From the NCBI GenBank assembly GCA_934293005.1, contig CAKQYA010000018.1, positions 1-56,333 of the forward strand: DNA of 56,333 nt. The letters are read 5' to 3'. Position 1 is the stretch's first letter; each line of letters opens with the position of its first letter. The notes beneath the pieces are model-generated. The model saw nothing but the letters and a program-made list of their open reading frames with translations. It was not told where the DNA came from and did no database searches. The translations under genes were made by a program, and so were the position numbers. Shown one piece after another: positions 1 to 7,711 of this stretch. This DNA is from an uncultured Bacteroidaceae bacterium. Lineage in GTDB: Bacteria > Bacteroidota > Bacteroidia > Bacteroidales > Bacteroidaceae.

Positions 1-2
1 CT

Positions 3-1850
3 GGCTTCGACCTCAATATCGACGACAAGAAGAAACGGTGGGACGAGAACATAACCGCCAACCTGGAATACAACCGCAAACAATGGAACGCAACCGAACT
101 ACGTGAAACGTTTGCTTCTGGAGGCAGTCTGTTTTCCAACAGCCACGAATGGGGTGGCAACAAGGTAAAGGGAGGCAACGTAACCCATCGGTTCCGTTGG
201 AAAAACATGTTCTCGCCCCTCAAGCTCACCCTTGAACAGTGGGTGCAATGGGGACGTTCGGAAAGCGACAACCACACCGAAACAGCGCAATGGCAGAACA
301 CCGACACGCTAAATCTTACACGCGGCAACACCAGCGCCTCGCAGCCCTACACCTGGAAGATGGGGGCTACGAACATCCTCAACTACCGCATGCCGTGGGG
401 CGACGACTTGGAGTTGAACCTCATGGCCACCTACACCCGTGAGAGAGGCGGCGAGGAGCTCACGAGCACCCTCTACCACTATCCGCACTGGCAGCGCAAG
501 GTGCTTGTGGGGCGTAGGGTGCGCAACATCCCGGCCAACCAGTATCAGCTGAACGCCCAGGCCGCTTACACCATTCACGCCCTGAACAATTGGAACTATC
601 AGTTCAGCGCCATGGCGGCCCAGGCCTTCTACAGGACGGATCAGCAACACGCGCTTGCCGACAGCCTGGGACTGATGCACGCCGACCCCGCCAACACGCA
701 GCGCTACAACACGCTCATGCGCAATGGCTTCCTCACCCTGCAAACCTATTACAGCAAGCAAGAGGGCGACCGATACACGTGGTTCGACATGAGCGTGAGC
801 GGCTTCCTGAAAAGCGACCGCATCGATTACCACCACGCCTTGCTCGACACCATAGCCCGCTACACCGACCGCTTTGTGACTTACAACGCAAACTTCGTGC
901 GCAACACCGCGCGGCATGGCTACGAGGTGAGGCTCATGACGAGTGTGAGCAGCGTCAATCATGTGCGCGAACGCATTCCCATCTATTCCACCGTCGACCC
1001 GCTGCTCATCACCCTGCACAATCCACATCTCGGCCATAGCCGTAACCACCATCTCTTGTGGACGCTGCGCACCACCGTGCCCGAGCGCCAGCAGAACCTC
1101 ACGCTCAACGGCCGCGCCTCCATCACCCTCAACAAGATGGGCCTGCGCCAGGGCTACAACACCACAACGGGAGCCTTCACGCAGATGCTCGACAACGTGA
1201 GTAGGCCGTCGTGGAACCTCAACCAGGAGGCCCACTTCAACCGTCCGCTCGACACGAAGAAAAGGCTTACGGTAGATGTCCATTCGCGCATCAGTTATGA
1301 GGAAGACAACGACTTCGACGTGGTGCAATATACAGCTTCGGACACACAGCCAAAAGAAGCATTGCTGAAAAGTGCGCCCTATTCTACCGTTCGTACCCTA
1401 TACAATACAGAAGACCTGCGTTTCAACTACCGCATCAACCACTTCGACATCTCTGCCACTGGCAATTTCGCCTACCGCCACAGCATGAGCGACCGCGCTA
1501 ACTTCAGCACACTCAACATATTTGAGTACAACTACGGCCTTGCACTCAACTACCGTCTGCCTTGGAAACTTCAACTGGCTGCAGATGCCAAGATGTACAG
1601 TCGCCGTGGCTACTACAGCCAAGCGATGAACACAAATGATCTCGTCTGCAACGCCTCGCTTTCCAAGTCTTTCCAGAAAGAATCGATTGCAGTAAGCCTC
1701 GAGGCCTTCGACATTTTCCATCAGCTGAGCAGCACTGAGTACACGCTCAATGCCCAGGGCCGTGTGGAAAGTTGGCGCAAGAGCATTCCATCCTACCTGA
1801 TGCTCCATCTCAGTTGGCGTTGGAGCCACATGCCTAAGAAAAAATCATAA
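3..1850 (+). CDS. Outer-membrane beta-barrel / TonB-dependent receptor-like protein, 3' part (5' end outside window)
   Basis: The frame is open from the window edge, so only the C-terminal 615 residues are present; the first ATG (207) is internal and not a credible start. The protein alternates short polar and aromatic strands typical of an outer-membrane barrel (repeated patterns such as FRWKNMF, YTRERGG, FNYRINHFDIS) and ends in a strand-like stretch (YLMLHLSWRW) before a short basic tail. This fits the large Bacteroidetes family with an N-terminal carboxypeptidase-like domain, a plug and a C-terminal barrel; those upstream domains cannot be checked. The substrate is unknown and no SusD partner follows. 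The gene is visibly GC-richer than the rest of the window. A hairpin terminator (2026-2081) lies downstream. Confidence 0.75.
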   Translation, partial: GFDLNIDDKKKRWDENITANLEYNRKQWNATELRETFASGGSLFSNSHEWGGNKVKGGNVTHRFRWKNMFSPLKLTLEQWVQWGRSESDNHTETAQWQNTDTLNLTRGNTSASQPYTWKMGATNILNYRMPWGDDLELNLMATYTRERGGEELTSTLYHYPHWQRKVLVGRRVRNIPANQYQLNAQAAYTIHALNNWNYQFSAMAAQAFYRTDQQHALADSLGLMHADPANTQRYNTLMRNGFLTLQTYYSKQEGDRYTWFDMSVSGFLKSDRIDYHHALLDTIARYTDRFVTYNANFVRNTARHGYEVRLMTSVSSVNHVRERIPIYSTVDPLLITLHNPHLGHSRNHHLLWTLRTTVPERQQNLTLNGRASITLNKMGLRQGYNTTTGAFTQMLDNVSRPSWNLNQEAHFNRPLDTKKRLTVDVHSRISYEEDNDFDVVQYTASDTQPKEALLKSAPYSTVRTLYNTEDLRFNYRINHFDISATGNFAYRHSMSDRANFSTLNIFEYNYGLALNYRLPWKLQLAADAKMYSRRGYYSQAMNTNDLVCNASLSKSFQKESIAVSLEAFDIFHQLSSTEYTLNAQGRVESWRKSIPSYLMLHLSWRWSHMPKKKS

Positions 1851-1859
1851 ATGAAAATA

Positions 1860-1877
1860 ATTATGAACACCTACTTA
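1860..1877 (+). repeat. Family A short dispersed repeat, solo copy
   Basis: ATTATGAACACCTACTTA, ten bases after the barrel gene's stop codon. Nearly the same 18-mer occurs at 3468-3484 (minus), 6984-7001 (plus, CCTGCTTA variant), and as both ends of the 13902-14088 element. Confidence 0.6.
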
Positions 1878-2025
1878 AAGAACTGCACCATCAATATGCA
1901 TGTTTTTTTTGAGTGATGAAGTCTTGAGGTTAAAGTCCATGAATATAGCTTTGGTCATGGCTTTGCGAATGCTCTTAATCAGTAAATCCAAATATTATTT
2001 CTAAGTTTACAGTTAAATAAGTGTG

Positions 2026-2081
2026 CAGGTGTCCGATGTTATGTTGTCATTATTTCAACATTATCACGGACACCTGTTTTT
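2026..2081 (+). terminator. Intrinsic terminator after the barrel gene
   Basis: CAGGTGTCCG...ATGTTG (2026-2046) pairs with CAACAT...CGGACACCTG (2056-2076) around a nine-base loop, with a few internal mismatches, followed by TTTTT. It ends the plus-strand transcript from the first gene. Confidence 0.8.
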
Positions 2082-2103
2082 AACCCAAATCTAATGACCG
2101 ATT
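2081..2103. repeat. Family B dispersed repeat copy
   Basis: TAACCCAAAT followed directly by CTAATGACCGATT. It matches the recurring family B core found at 7643-7711, 22631-22647, 23503-23584, 27971-28002, 36924-36945, 48835-48854 and 49012-49034. It directly abuts the T-tract of the preceding terminator. Confidence 0.6.
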
Positions 2104-2127
2104 GCGGATTTGATGCTGCACCATCTC

Positions 2128-2946
2128 TCATCCCTGCCTCTGCCTTACAGCCTCAAAAAGCAGAATAGCTGCGCTAACCGACACATTAAGGGAGTCAAGA
2201 CATCCATTCATCGGAATGCGTATGTGGGCATCGGCTGCATCACGCCATGCATTGGTGAGGCCTGTAGATTCAGTGCCCATGACAATGGCTGTGCCTTTAG
2301 TCATATCTGTATCATAATAAAGTTTTGAGTCTTGCAGTTGCGCCGTGAGTATGCATATACCTTTCTCTTTAAGAAAACGAATACAGTCGGCTGTGGCACA
2401 TGTCGCGCACTGCATCGTAAAAATGGCTCCAACAGAACTACGGATAAGATTAGGATTATACAAATCCGTCAGAGGGTCACACACCACCACCGCATCAGCA
2501 CCTGCAGCATCAGCACTGCGCAGCACTGCACCAAGGTTACCAGGCTTCTCAACGCTTTCCAAAACAACTATAAGTGGATGTTTAGAAAGGCGAAGATCAG
2601 AAAGAGAACGAGAAGGCGTCTTAACCTCTGCTATCACCCCCTCAGTGCCCCCACGATATGCTACCTTATTGTACACATGCTCTGACACCTCATAAGCACC
2701 ACGGACCGCATGTATGCTTTCCACTTGCAATGCATTGTCTGAAGATGTGCTAAGCTGCAACTGTGGGCAATAAAAGATTGTGTCAACCTCCATGCCAGCC
2801 TCAATACAATGAAACAACTCTCGCTGCCCTTCCACAACGAAGATACCTGCCTTACGCCGTTCAGATGATTTCTGCTGCAATGCCAGCAATGACTTTATTT
2901 TGGGGTTCTGTACACTTGATATGATTCCGTCAGCCATTTGATTCAT
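2128..2946 (-). CDS. TrmH/SpoU-family RNA 2'-O-ribose methyltransferase
   Basis: A 272-residue SPOUT methyltransferase that would transfer a methyl group from SAM to a ribose 2'-OH in rRNA or tRNA. All three family motifs are visible: motif 1 EKPGNLGAVLRSADAAG (residues 133-149) with the conserved Asn and Arg, motif 2 GTESTGL (224-230), and motif 3 IPMNGCLDSLNVSVSAA (244-260), which helps form the trefoil-knot SAM site. The N-terminal ~95 residues look like the substrate-binding domain seen in TsnR/RlmB-type members. Position 2946 is 12 bases past the gldH stop; MADG at 2937 is an alternative start. It lies at the end of the holB-ricT-gldH gene string. The exact RNA target cannot be read from sequence. 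Confidence 0.88.
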   Translation of the reverse strand: MNQMADGIISSVQNPKIKSLLALQQKSSERRKAGIFVVEGQRELFHCIEAGMEVDTIFYCPQLQLSTSSDNALQVESIHAVRGAYEVSEHVYNKVAYRGGTEGVIAEVKTPSRSLSDLRLSKHPLIVVLESVEKPGNLGAVLRSADAAGADAVVVCDPLTDLYNPNLIRSSVGAIFTMQCATCATADCIRFLKEKGICILTAQLQDSKLYYDTDMTKGTAIVMGTESTGLTNAWRDAADAHIRIPMNGCLDSLNVSVSAAILLFEAVRQRQG

Positions 2947-2958
2947 GTTAATAGTTAT

Positions 2959-3423
2959 TTACTTATTTACAAGCGTTATCTCTACATCCGTGATTCCTTC
3001 TATAGGGTTTAGTCTCATACGGTGAGACAGGCGCAAAGTGACACGTCTGCCTGCTTTCAGATGCATCTTTACAGGCTCAGAACTATTATATGCACATATA
3101 GCCCCTATCTTCGACTGCTTGCCATCTGGCATTATTGCAATCGTCATATCCTTTCTGGCACAGCCGAGATAATCAACCACAAAAGCACGAAGAGCCAGAC
3201 TTTCATATTTATACTCTTTAGTGTTTCGTATGGATATCGTCAACTCAACGTCAGCATCTTGCGCTGAAGGTGGAATGATGAAAGACAGCGTGTCCCTGCT
3301 ATCCCATATGCCTTGGGGCATATTTTTGTAGTCGGCATAATACAGGTCGCCTTGGCATGACATGATAAATGTCATGCCAAGGCAGCAAAGTATGATAATT
3401 GTGATGTAGCGTAGATGCTTCAC
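2959..3423 (-). CDS. gldH: GldH-family lipoprotein
   Basis: A 154-residue protein with a lipoprotein signal: basic start, hydrophobic stretch (residues 7-20), then IMSC with the lipidated Cys at 23. The body (LYYADYKNMPQGIW, later SLALRAFVVDYLGC and HRMRLNPIEGITDVEITL) matches GldH, originally described as a gliding lipoprotein in Flavobacterium but widespread in non-gliding Bacteroidales, where its role is unclear. The frame opens with GTG at 3423, and no better ATG exists upstream in frame. It follows the ricT-like gene, an arrangement common in Bacteroidales. A family A repeat (3468-3484) lies in the gap upstream. Confidence 0.85.
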   Translation of the reverse strand: MKHLRYITIIILCCLGMTFIMSCQGDLYYADYKNMPQGIWDSRDTLSFIIPPSAQDADVELTISIRNTKEYKYESLALRAFVVDYLGCARKDMTIAIMPDGKQSKIGAICAYNSSEPVKMHLKAGRRVTLRLSHRMRLNPIEGITDVEITLVNK

Positions 3424-3467
3424 TGTTGCAGAGTTTACAATATTCTTTAACAGATAAATTTATCATA

Positions 3468-3484
3468 AAGTAGGTGCTCATAAT
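3468..3484 (-). repeat. Family A short dispersed repeat, solo copy
   Basis: On the minus strand ATTATGAGCACCTACTT, between the stop of the ricT-like gene and the gldH start, oriented toward gldH. It differs by one base from the right end of the 13902-14088 element. Confidence 0.6.
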
Positions 3485-3489
3485 GCATC

Positions 3490-4683
3490 CTATTCCTTGG
3501 ATGGAGCCTTCCTGCCATCTCTGCGCTGTGCTGAATTGTCCTTGCGCTGAGGACGCGACTCGTTGTTGCGACGGTCGCTGCTGTTGCTGTTCCTCTTTTT
3601 ATTCAGGTTCTTCTTGCGTTTGGCATTCTTATTGTCGAAACGGTTGATATTATCCTGCGAGAGAAGGTCATTTGATACAGGTTCTGCTGTATTCTCCTCA
3701 TCAAGAAGCGAATCTGGCTTAATGCCGTTGCGGTTCATCTGGATAATCTCAAATGCTCGTTTAGCTGTAATTGTCTTCTCGCCAACAAGGAGACGCTTGT
3801 CTGTAGAGTAAGTAATCTTATGCGACAGGATGTCTGCCTTGAAGAAAAAATACTCACTATCCTGAGTGTGAAGAGTTATTTCCTTAGAAGGAAGGCGCTT
3901 CAGAGCCTCCATATACTGGTCTACCTCATAGTTCATGCAGCACTTGAGCTTGGCACATTGCCCTGCAAGTTTTTGCGGATTGAGAGAGAGATCCTGAAAA
4001 CGCGCAGCACTTGTGCTCACACTCACAAAACTTGTCATCCATGTAGAACAGCACAACTCGCGTCCACAAGGTCCTATGCCTCCTATTCGTCCTGCTTCCT
4101 GACGAGCTCCAATCTGCTTCATCTCGATCCTCACACGGAAACGATCAGCCAACACCTTTATTAGCTGACGGAAATCAACGCGTTCATCAGCGATGTAATA
4201 AAATATAGCCTTGTTGCCATCACCCTGATACTCCACATCGCCAATCTTCATGTTGAGTCCAAGACGCAAAGCAATCTGACGACTTTCTATCATAGTCTCA
4301 TGTTCCCGGCTCTTGGCTTCGTTAAACTTATCCATGTCTACAGGCCGCGCCTTGCGATACACCTTCTTAAGTTCGGTGCCAGGCTTGAGGTTGGCTTTCT
4401 TCTGCATTAGAGGCACCAATCGGCCAGTCATTGTGACGGTGCCTATATCGTGTCCGGGGTTAGCCTCCACAGCCACAACATCGCCTTTCTCAAGCTGAAG
4501 TTTGTTGGCATTGATGAAATATCCCTTGCGTGGAGGTTTAAACTGCACCTCCACAATATCGCAAGCATCTGCATTGTCTGGCAAATCAGCCATCCAATCA
4601 TATGTATTGAGTTTGTCTGCTCTTTTGCTGCATCCTTTGGCACACATGCCTCCGCTGCAGTTTCCGCATTTAAATTCTGACAT
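3490..4683 (-). CDS. PSP1-domain protein, RicT/YaaT-like
   Basis: A 397-residue cytoplasmic protein. Residues 1-20 hold a cysteine cluster (C6, C9, C14, C18). The PSP1 region carries GGIGPCGRELCC (201-212) and the QCAKLKCCMNYE cluster near 242-253. These cysteine motifs are hallmarks of RicT, the Fe-S-containing subunit of the Y-complex that affects RNA processing in Bacillus; the role in Bacteroidetes is not established. The last ~50 residues are a low-complexity basic tail rich in Asn, Arg and Lys, possibly RNA-binding (inference). It sits between holB and gldH, 66 bases after holB. Confidence 0.8.
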   Translation of the reverse strand: MSEFKCGNCSGGMCAKGCSKRADKLNTYDWMADLPDNADACDIVEVQFKPPRKGYFINANKLQLEKGDVVAVEANPGHDIGTVTMTGRLVPLMQKKANLKPGTELKKVYRKARPVDMDKFNEAKSREHETMIESRQIALRLGLNMKIGDVEYQGDGNKAIFYYIADERVDFRQLIKVLADRFRVRIEMKQIGARQEAGRIGGIGPCGRELCCSTWMTSFVSVSTSAARFQDLSLNPQKLAGQCAKLKCCMNYEVDQYMEALKRLPSKEITLHTQDSEYFFFKADILSHKITYSTDKRLLVGEKTITAKRAFEIIQMNRNGIKPDSLLDEENTAEPVSNDLLSQDNINRFDNKNAKRKKNLNKKRNSNSSDRRNNESRPQRKDNSAQRRDGRKAPSKE

Positions 4684-4749
4684 TGTATGTTTGTTGTATA
4701 TAATGTTGTTGTATTTATAGTTATCGTTTATATGACTGGGCTAACTGGA

Positions 4750-5862
4750 TCAGCGGTTTTTTATAAGCACAATCATCTTCAAGGCAAAATCGAATAAAAC
4801 AATCTTTGGACTTGCATTCTGTGCTATGTCTCTTTGGGCAAGCGACAACTCATTCATTATTCCTATAACGTTGCGCTCATTGATGAATGGCGCAAACTTC
4901 ACGGCAAACTGCGCCTCACGTTCAGACATGTAGTTCAATTCCTGCTGCTTGCCAAAGTTGTATATGAAGTTTTCTCTTATCATCCTCTGACAATATTCCA
5001 AGAATTTCTTTATTCTCTCACGCCCAAGCCCATGCACTTTGTCGCTCCATTGCTTCATCTCTTTCACTTTGCGCACGTATGCCATACGCATCAGTTCCAC
5101 AAACAGGTCGAAGAACAATTCACCATCAGCATCCGAACTTATGACACGCAATGCATGCGACATGTTGCCAGCACACGATCGAGCTATGCGATGAGCTTCT
5201 GCAGGTATGACATTATACCTGTTCACAAGCGTGTATTCAACATCCTCAATACTGAGTGCAGGCACAGCCACCATCTGTGTACGACTGCGAATGGTCTGCA
5301 GCACTTTATCAGGCTGCTCGCTCACAAGGATAAAGACCGTTTGTGCCGGAGGCTCCTCAAGAAGTTTGAGAATCTTGTTGGCACAGGCTTCATGCATCTT
5401 TTCCGGAAGCCACATGATCAATACCTTATATCCGCCCTGACTTGATTTGAGACTAAGCTTACGCATGATGGCCTCGCTCTCACTGGCATATATCATCAGT
5501 TGCTGATTTTCCGCTTCCACCATCTTCATCCATTCTGACATGCCAAAATATGGATGAGCAAGCATCTGTTCTCTCCATTCCGAGATATAGTCATCACAAT
5601 AAGAATCCTTGCCGCCTTTCTTGTATATAGGAAACGCAAAGTGCAAGTCTGGGTGCTGAAGATGCTCTGCCATAGTATCCCCGCCCAACAACATCTGTGC
5701 GTATGCTACCGCAAGCGGCAAGGCACCATTGCCTTCAGGCCCACAGAACATAAGGGCATGAGGCACCTTGCCCTGCTGGTACTCATCCATCAGATGCTGC
5801 TTCACCTTCTCCTGTCCTATGATGTCATCAAATGTCATGTCACTCTTAATGCGTGTTGTCAA
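4750..5862 (-). CDS. holB: DNA polymerase III subunit delta'
   Basis: A 370-residue AAA+ clamp-loader subunit. The start MTTRIKSDMTFDDIIGQEKVKQHL is typical of delta'/RuvB-like openings. The phosphate-loop position reads GPEGNGALPLA and lacks the Lys-Thr of an active Walker A, as expected for delta', which does not hydrolyse ATP. The sensor region is recognisable (KILKLLEEPPAQTVFILVSEQPDKVLQTIRSRTQ, with the SRT sensor 1 motif). Length is normal for Bacteroidales. It leads the holB-ricT-gldH-methyltransferase string, all minus strand with short gaps, so co-transcription is likely. Confidence 0.92.
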   Translation of the reverse strand: MTTRIKSDMTFDDIIGQEKVKQHLMDEYQQGKVPHALMFCGPEGNGALPLAVAYAQMLLGGDTMAEHLQHPDLHFAFPIYKKGGKDSYCDDYISEWREQMLAHPYFGMSEWMKMVEAENQQLMIYASESEAIMRKLSLKSSQGGYKVLIMWLPEKMHEACANKILKLLEEPPAQTVFILVSEQPDKVLQTIRSRTQMVAVPALSIEDVEYTLVNRYNVIPAEAHRIARSCAGNMSHALRVISSDADGELFFDLFVELMRMAYVRKVKEMKQWSDKVHGLGRERIKKFLEYCQRMIRENFIYNFGKQQELNYMSEREAQFAVKFAPFINERNVIGIMNELSLAQRDIAQNASPKIVLFDFALKMIVLIKNR

Positions 5863-5931
5863 CTATTCTCCAGATCCTAACAATCTACCATGTCCAGGCT
5901 ATCTATACAGACTGAATCATTTTTCTCTCAA

Positions 5932-6885
5932 TCAATACACAACCTTCGCTATCTCTCTGATACTTTCTGCCGCACCAATGGAATAGAAATGTATGCTTGG
6001 CACACCATGCTCAATAAGTTGTCTGCATTGCTCTATGCCCCACTCTATGCCCACTTGCTTCACCTCTGCATCGGTCTTGCATGCCTCCATAGCCTTTGAG
6101 AGATCCTCCGGAAGGTCAAGATGGAATGTTTTAGGCAGCACGCTAAACTGGCTCATCTTGGCTATTGGCTTAATGCCTGGAATGATTGGCATTGTGATAC
6201 CATGCAGCCTTGCCTTGTCAACAAACTGAAAATATTTCTCATTGTCGTAGAATATCTGCGTCACTCCATAGTCGGCTCCCAAATCTTGTTTCTGTTTCAG
6301 AACCTGAAGGTCAAACTCTATGTTAGGAGCTTCCTCGTGCTTCTCAGGATAAGCAGCCACTCCGTATGAGAACTTTGTACCTGGCACTTTTATAGGAGTG
6401 CCGTCAATAAACTTTCCTTCATTAAACATGTTGACTTGCTCAATCAACTCTGTTGCGTGGCTGTATCCGTCCTTTGTCGGCACAAACCTTGCGTCATCTT
6501 TAGCTTTGTCGCCTCGTAGCACCAACAAGTCCTGAATGCCAAGAAACTGCAAATCGAGCAACATGTATTCAATGTCCTCCCGCGTCATGCCGCTCGCCAC
6601 CACATGAGGCACCACCTTTATGCCATACTTCTGCATTATGGCACTTGCCACAGCCACTGTGCCTGGACGGCGACGCATGAAATGACGCAAATAAGTGCCA
6701 TCAGACTGCTCCACATACACATACTCACTGCGATGGGTCGTTATGTTTATATATTCTGGCTCAAACTCTCTGAGCGTGTCAATCGTATGAAATAAGTTGA
6801 CGGTGCCTGTACCCTTCAAAGGAGGCAGCACCTCAAAGGAGAAGGCCGTCTTGTTTGTCTTGTTAATGAGTTCTGATACTGTCAT
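5932..6885 (-). CDS. metF: Methylenetetrahydrofolate reductase
   Basis: A 317-residue FAD enzyme reducing 5,10-methylene-THF to 5-methyl-THF for methionine synthesis. The N-terminus contains the family signature FSFEVLPPLKG (16-26, equivalent to FEFFPP). Later blocks ITTHRSEYV, LVLRGDKAKDD, GVAAYPEKH, DYGVTQIFYD and PIIPGIKPI are characteristic. The open frame runs far upstream (to 7575), but ATG at 6885 gives the family's normal N-terminus and the extension overlaps ridA on the other strand. A candidate minus-strand -7 element TAACTTTG lies at 7008-7015, leaving a leader of about 120 bases that contains a family A repeat copy. No known SAM riboswitch was recognised in it. Confidence 0.93.
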   Translation of the reverse strand: MTVSELINKTNKTAFSFEVLPPLKGTGTVNLFHTIDTLREFEPEYINITTHRSEYVYVEQSDGTYLRHFMRRRPGTVAVASAIMQKYGIKVVPHVVASGMTREDIEYMLLDLQFLGIQDLLVLRGDKAKDDARFVPTKDGYSHATELIEQVNMFNEGKFIDGTPIKVPGTKFSYGVAAYPEKHEEAPNIEFDLQVLKQKQDLGADYGVTQIFYDNEKYFQFVDKARLHGITMPIIPGIKPIAKMSQFSVLPKTFHLDLPEDLSKAMEACKTDAEVKQVGIEWGIEQCRQLIEHGVPSIHFYSIGAAESIREIAKVVY

Positions 6886-6983
6886 CTTGTCGTGATATTT
6901 TTTGTATGTTTGTATGTCCAAAGACCAATCATATAAGCAGTTGTTCAAAATAATTGATAAAGACACGTTCTGTTGTTTCTTCC

Positions 6984-7001
6984 ATAATGAGCACCTGCTT
7001 A
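6984..7001 (+). repeat. Family A short dispersed repeat, variant solo copy
   Basis: ATAATGAGCACCTGCTTA in the metF/ridA divergent region. It matches the family A consensus except for CCTG in place of CCTA. Confidence 0.5.
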
Positions 7002-7066
7002 ATTGTGCAAAGTTAACAAAATAATTTGATTTTATTGCACTATGTCTAAATAAAAAGGCGCAACAC

Positions 7067-7097
7067 TTGTTCAATCGTCCTAAAGTGTTTATCTTTG
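7067..7097 (+). promoter_or_regulatory. Bacteroidetes-type promoter of ridA
   Basis: TTG (7067-7069), a 20-base spacer, then TATCTTTG (7090-7097) match the Bacteroidetes primary sigma consensus (-33 TTTG, -7 TAnnTTTG). The ridA ATG is 41 bases downstream. Confidence 0.75.
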
Positions 7098-7137
7098 TCA
7101 CAACAAACATCATTAAAAACTCAATAATTCCAAAGAA

Positions 7138-7512
7138 ATGAAAGCTATAAACACAAACAACGCTCCTGCGGCCATTGGTCCTTATAGTCAGGCTATAGAA
7201 GCTAACGGCACAGTCTACGTCAGTGGCCAGTTGCCCATCAACCCTGCCACAGGCCTGTTTGCTGAAGGCGGCATTCAGGCAGAAGCTCGCCAAAGCCTCA
7301 CAAACATCAAAAACATTCTTGCAGAGGCAGGACTCAGCATGAACAATGTGGCCAAAGTAACCGTTCTCCTTGCCGACATAAACAACTTCGCCGCTGTCAA
7401 CGAGGTCTACGCAGAATTTTTCGAAGCACCTTACCCTGCACGCTCTGCATTCGCTGTAGCTGCGTTGCCTAAGGGAGCCAACATCGAGATTGAGGCTATC
7501 GCTGTGAAGTAA
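7138..7512 (+). CDS. ridA: RidA-family 2-iminobutanoate/2-iminopropanoate deaminase
   Basis: A 124-residue protein of the YjgF/YER057c/UK114 family. It would hydrolyse reactive enamine/imine intermediates released by PLP enzymes such as threonine dehydratase. Signatures visible: IGPYSQAI (13-20), VYVSGQLP (26-33), the catalytic Arg within PARSAFAVAALPKGANIEIEAIA (R102, with acidic residues near 117-119). Full family length, and no signal peptide. Transcribed singly from the promoter at 7067-7097; the convergent S46 peptidase gene ends 198 bases away beyond a strong hairpin (7643-7711). Confidence 0.93.
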   Translation: MKAINTNNAPAAIGPYSQAIEANGTVYVSGQLPINPATGLFAEGGIQAEARQSLTNIKNILAEAGLSMNNVAKVTVLLADINNFAAVNEVYAEFFEAPYPARSAFAVAALPKGANIEIEAIAVK

Positions 7513-7642
7513 GGCAATATGCCCAACATACAAATGACAGAACAAAGCCATCCGAAATATGTGTGTGATGAACACACAATGGATTTCGGATGGCTTTGCC
7601 TATATCTTCGCTATTATCCCAAACATACAGCGAAGCCTTTCA

Positions 7643-7711
7643 AACCAAATCAACCATTAAGAATTTCATGTTGTCATGCAACGATGAAAATCTTAATGGC
7701 TGATTTGGGTT
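7643..7711. terminator. 69-base near-perfect hairpin between convergent genes (family B ends)
   Basis: AACCAAATCAACCATTAAGA (7643-7662) pairs with TCTTAATGGCTGATTTGGGTT (7691-7711); the stem continues through TTTCAT/ATGAAA to an apical GTTG/CAAC. The outer arms are family B repeats facing each other. The right arm overlaps the stop codon of the S46 peptidase gene. It lacks a long T-tract, so termination on both strands is an inference from shape and position. Confidence 0.6.

Noticed and set aside
309..1328. 339-codon minus-strand ORF inside the barrel gene
   Set aside because: Shadow ORF caused by high GC; the plus-strand frame has clear barrel features.
5932..7575. 547-codon frame suggesting an N-terminal extension of metF
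   Set aside because: The extra 230 residues show no family similarity, are Cys/Phe-rich noise, and lie antisense to ridA; metF homology begins at the ATG at 6885.
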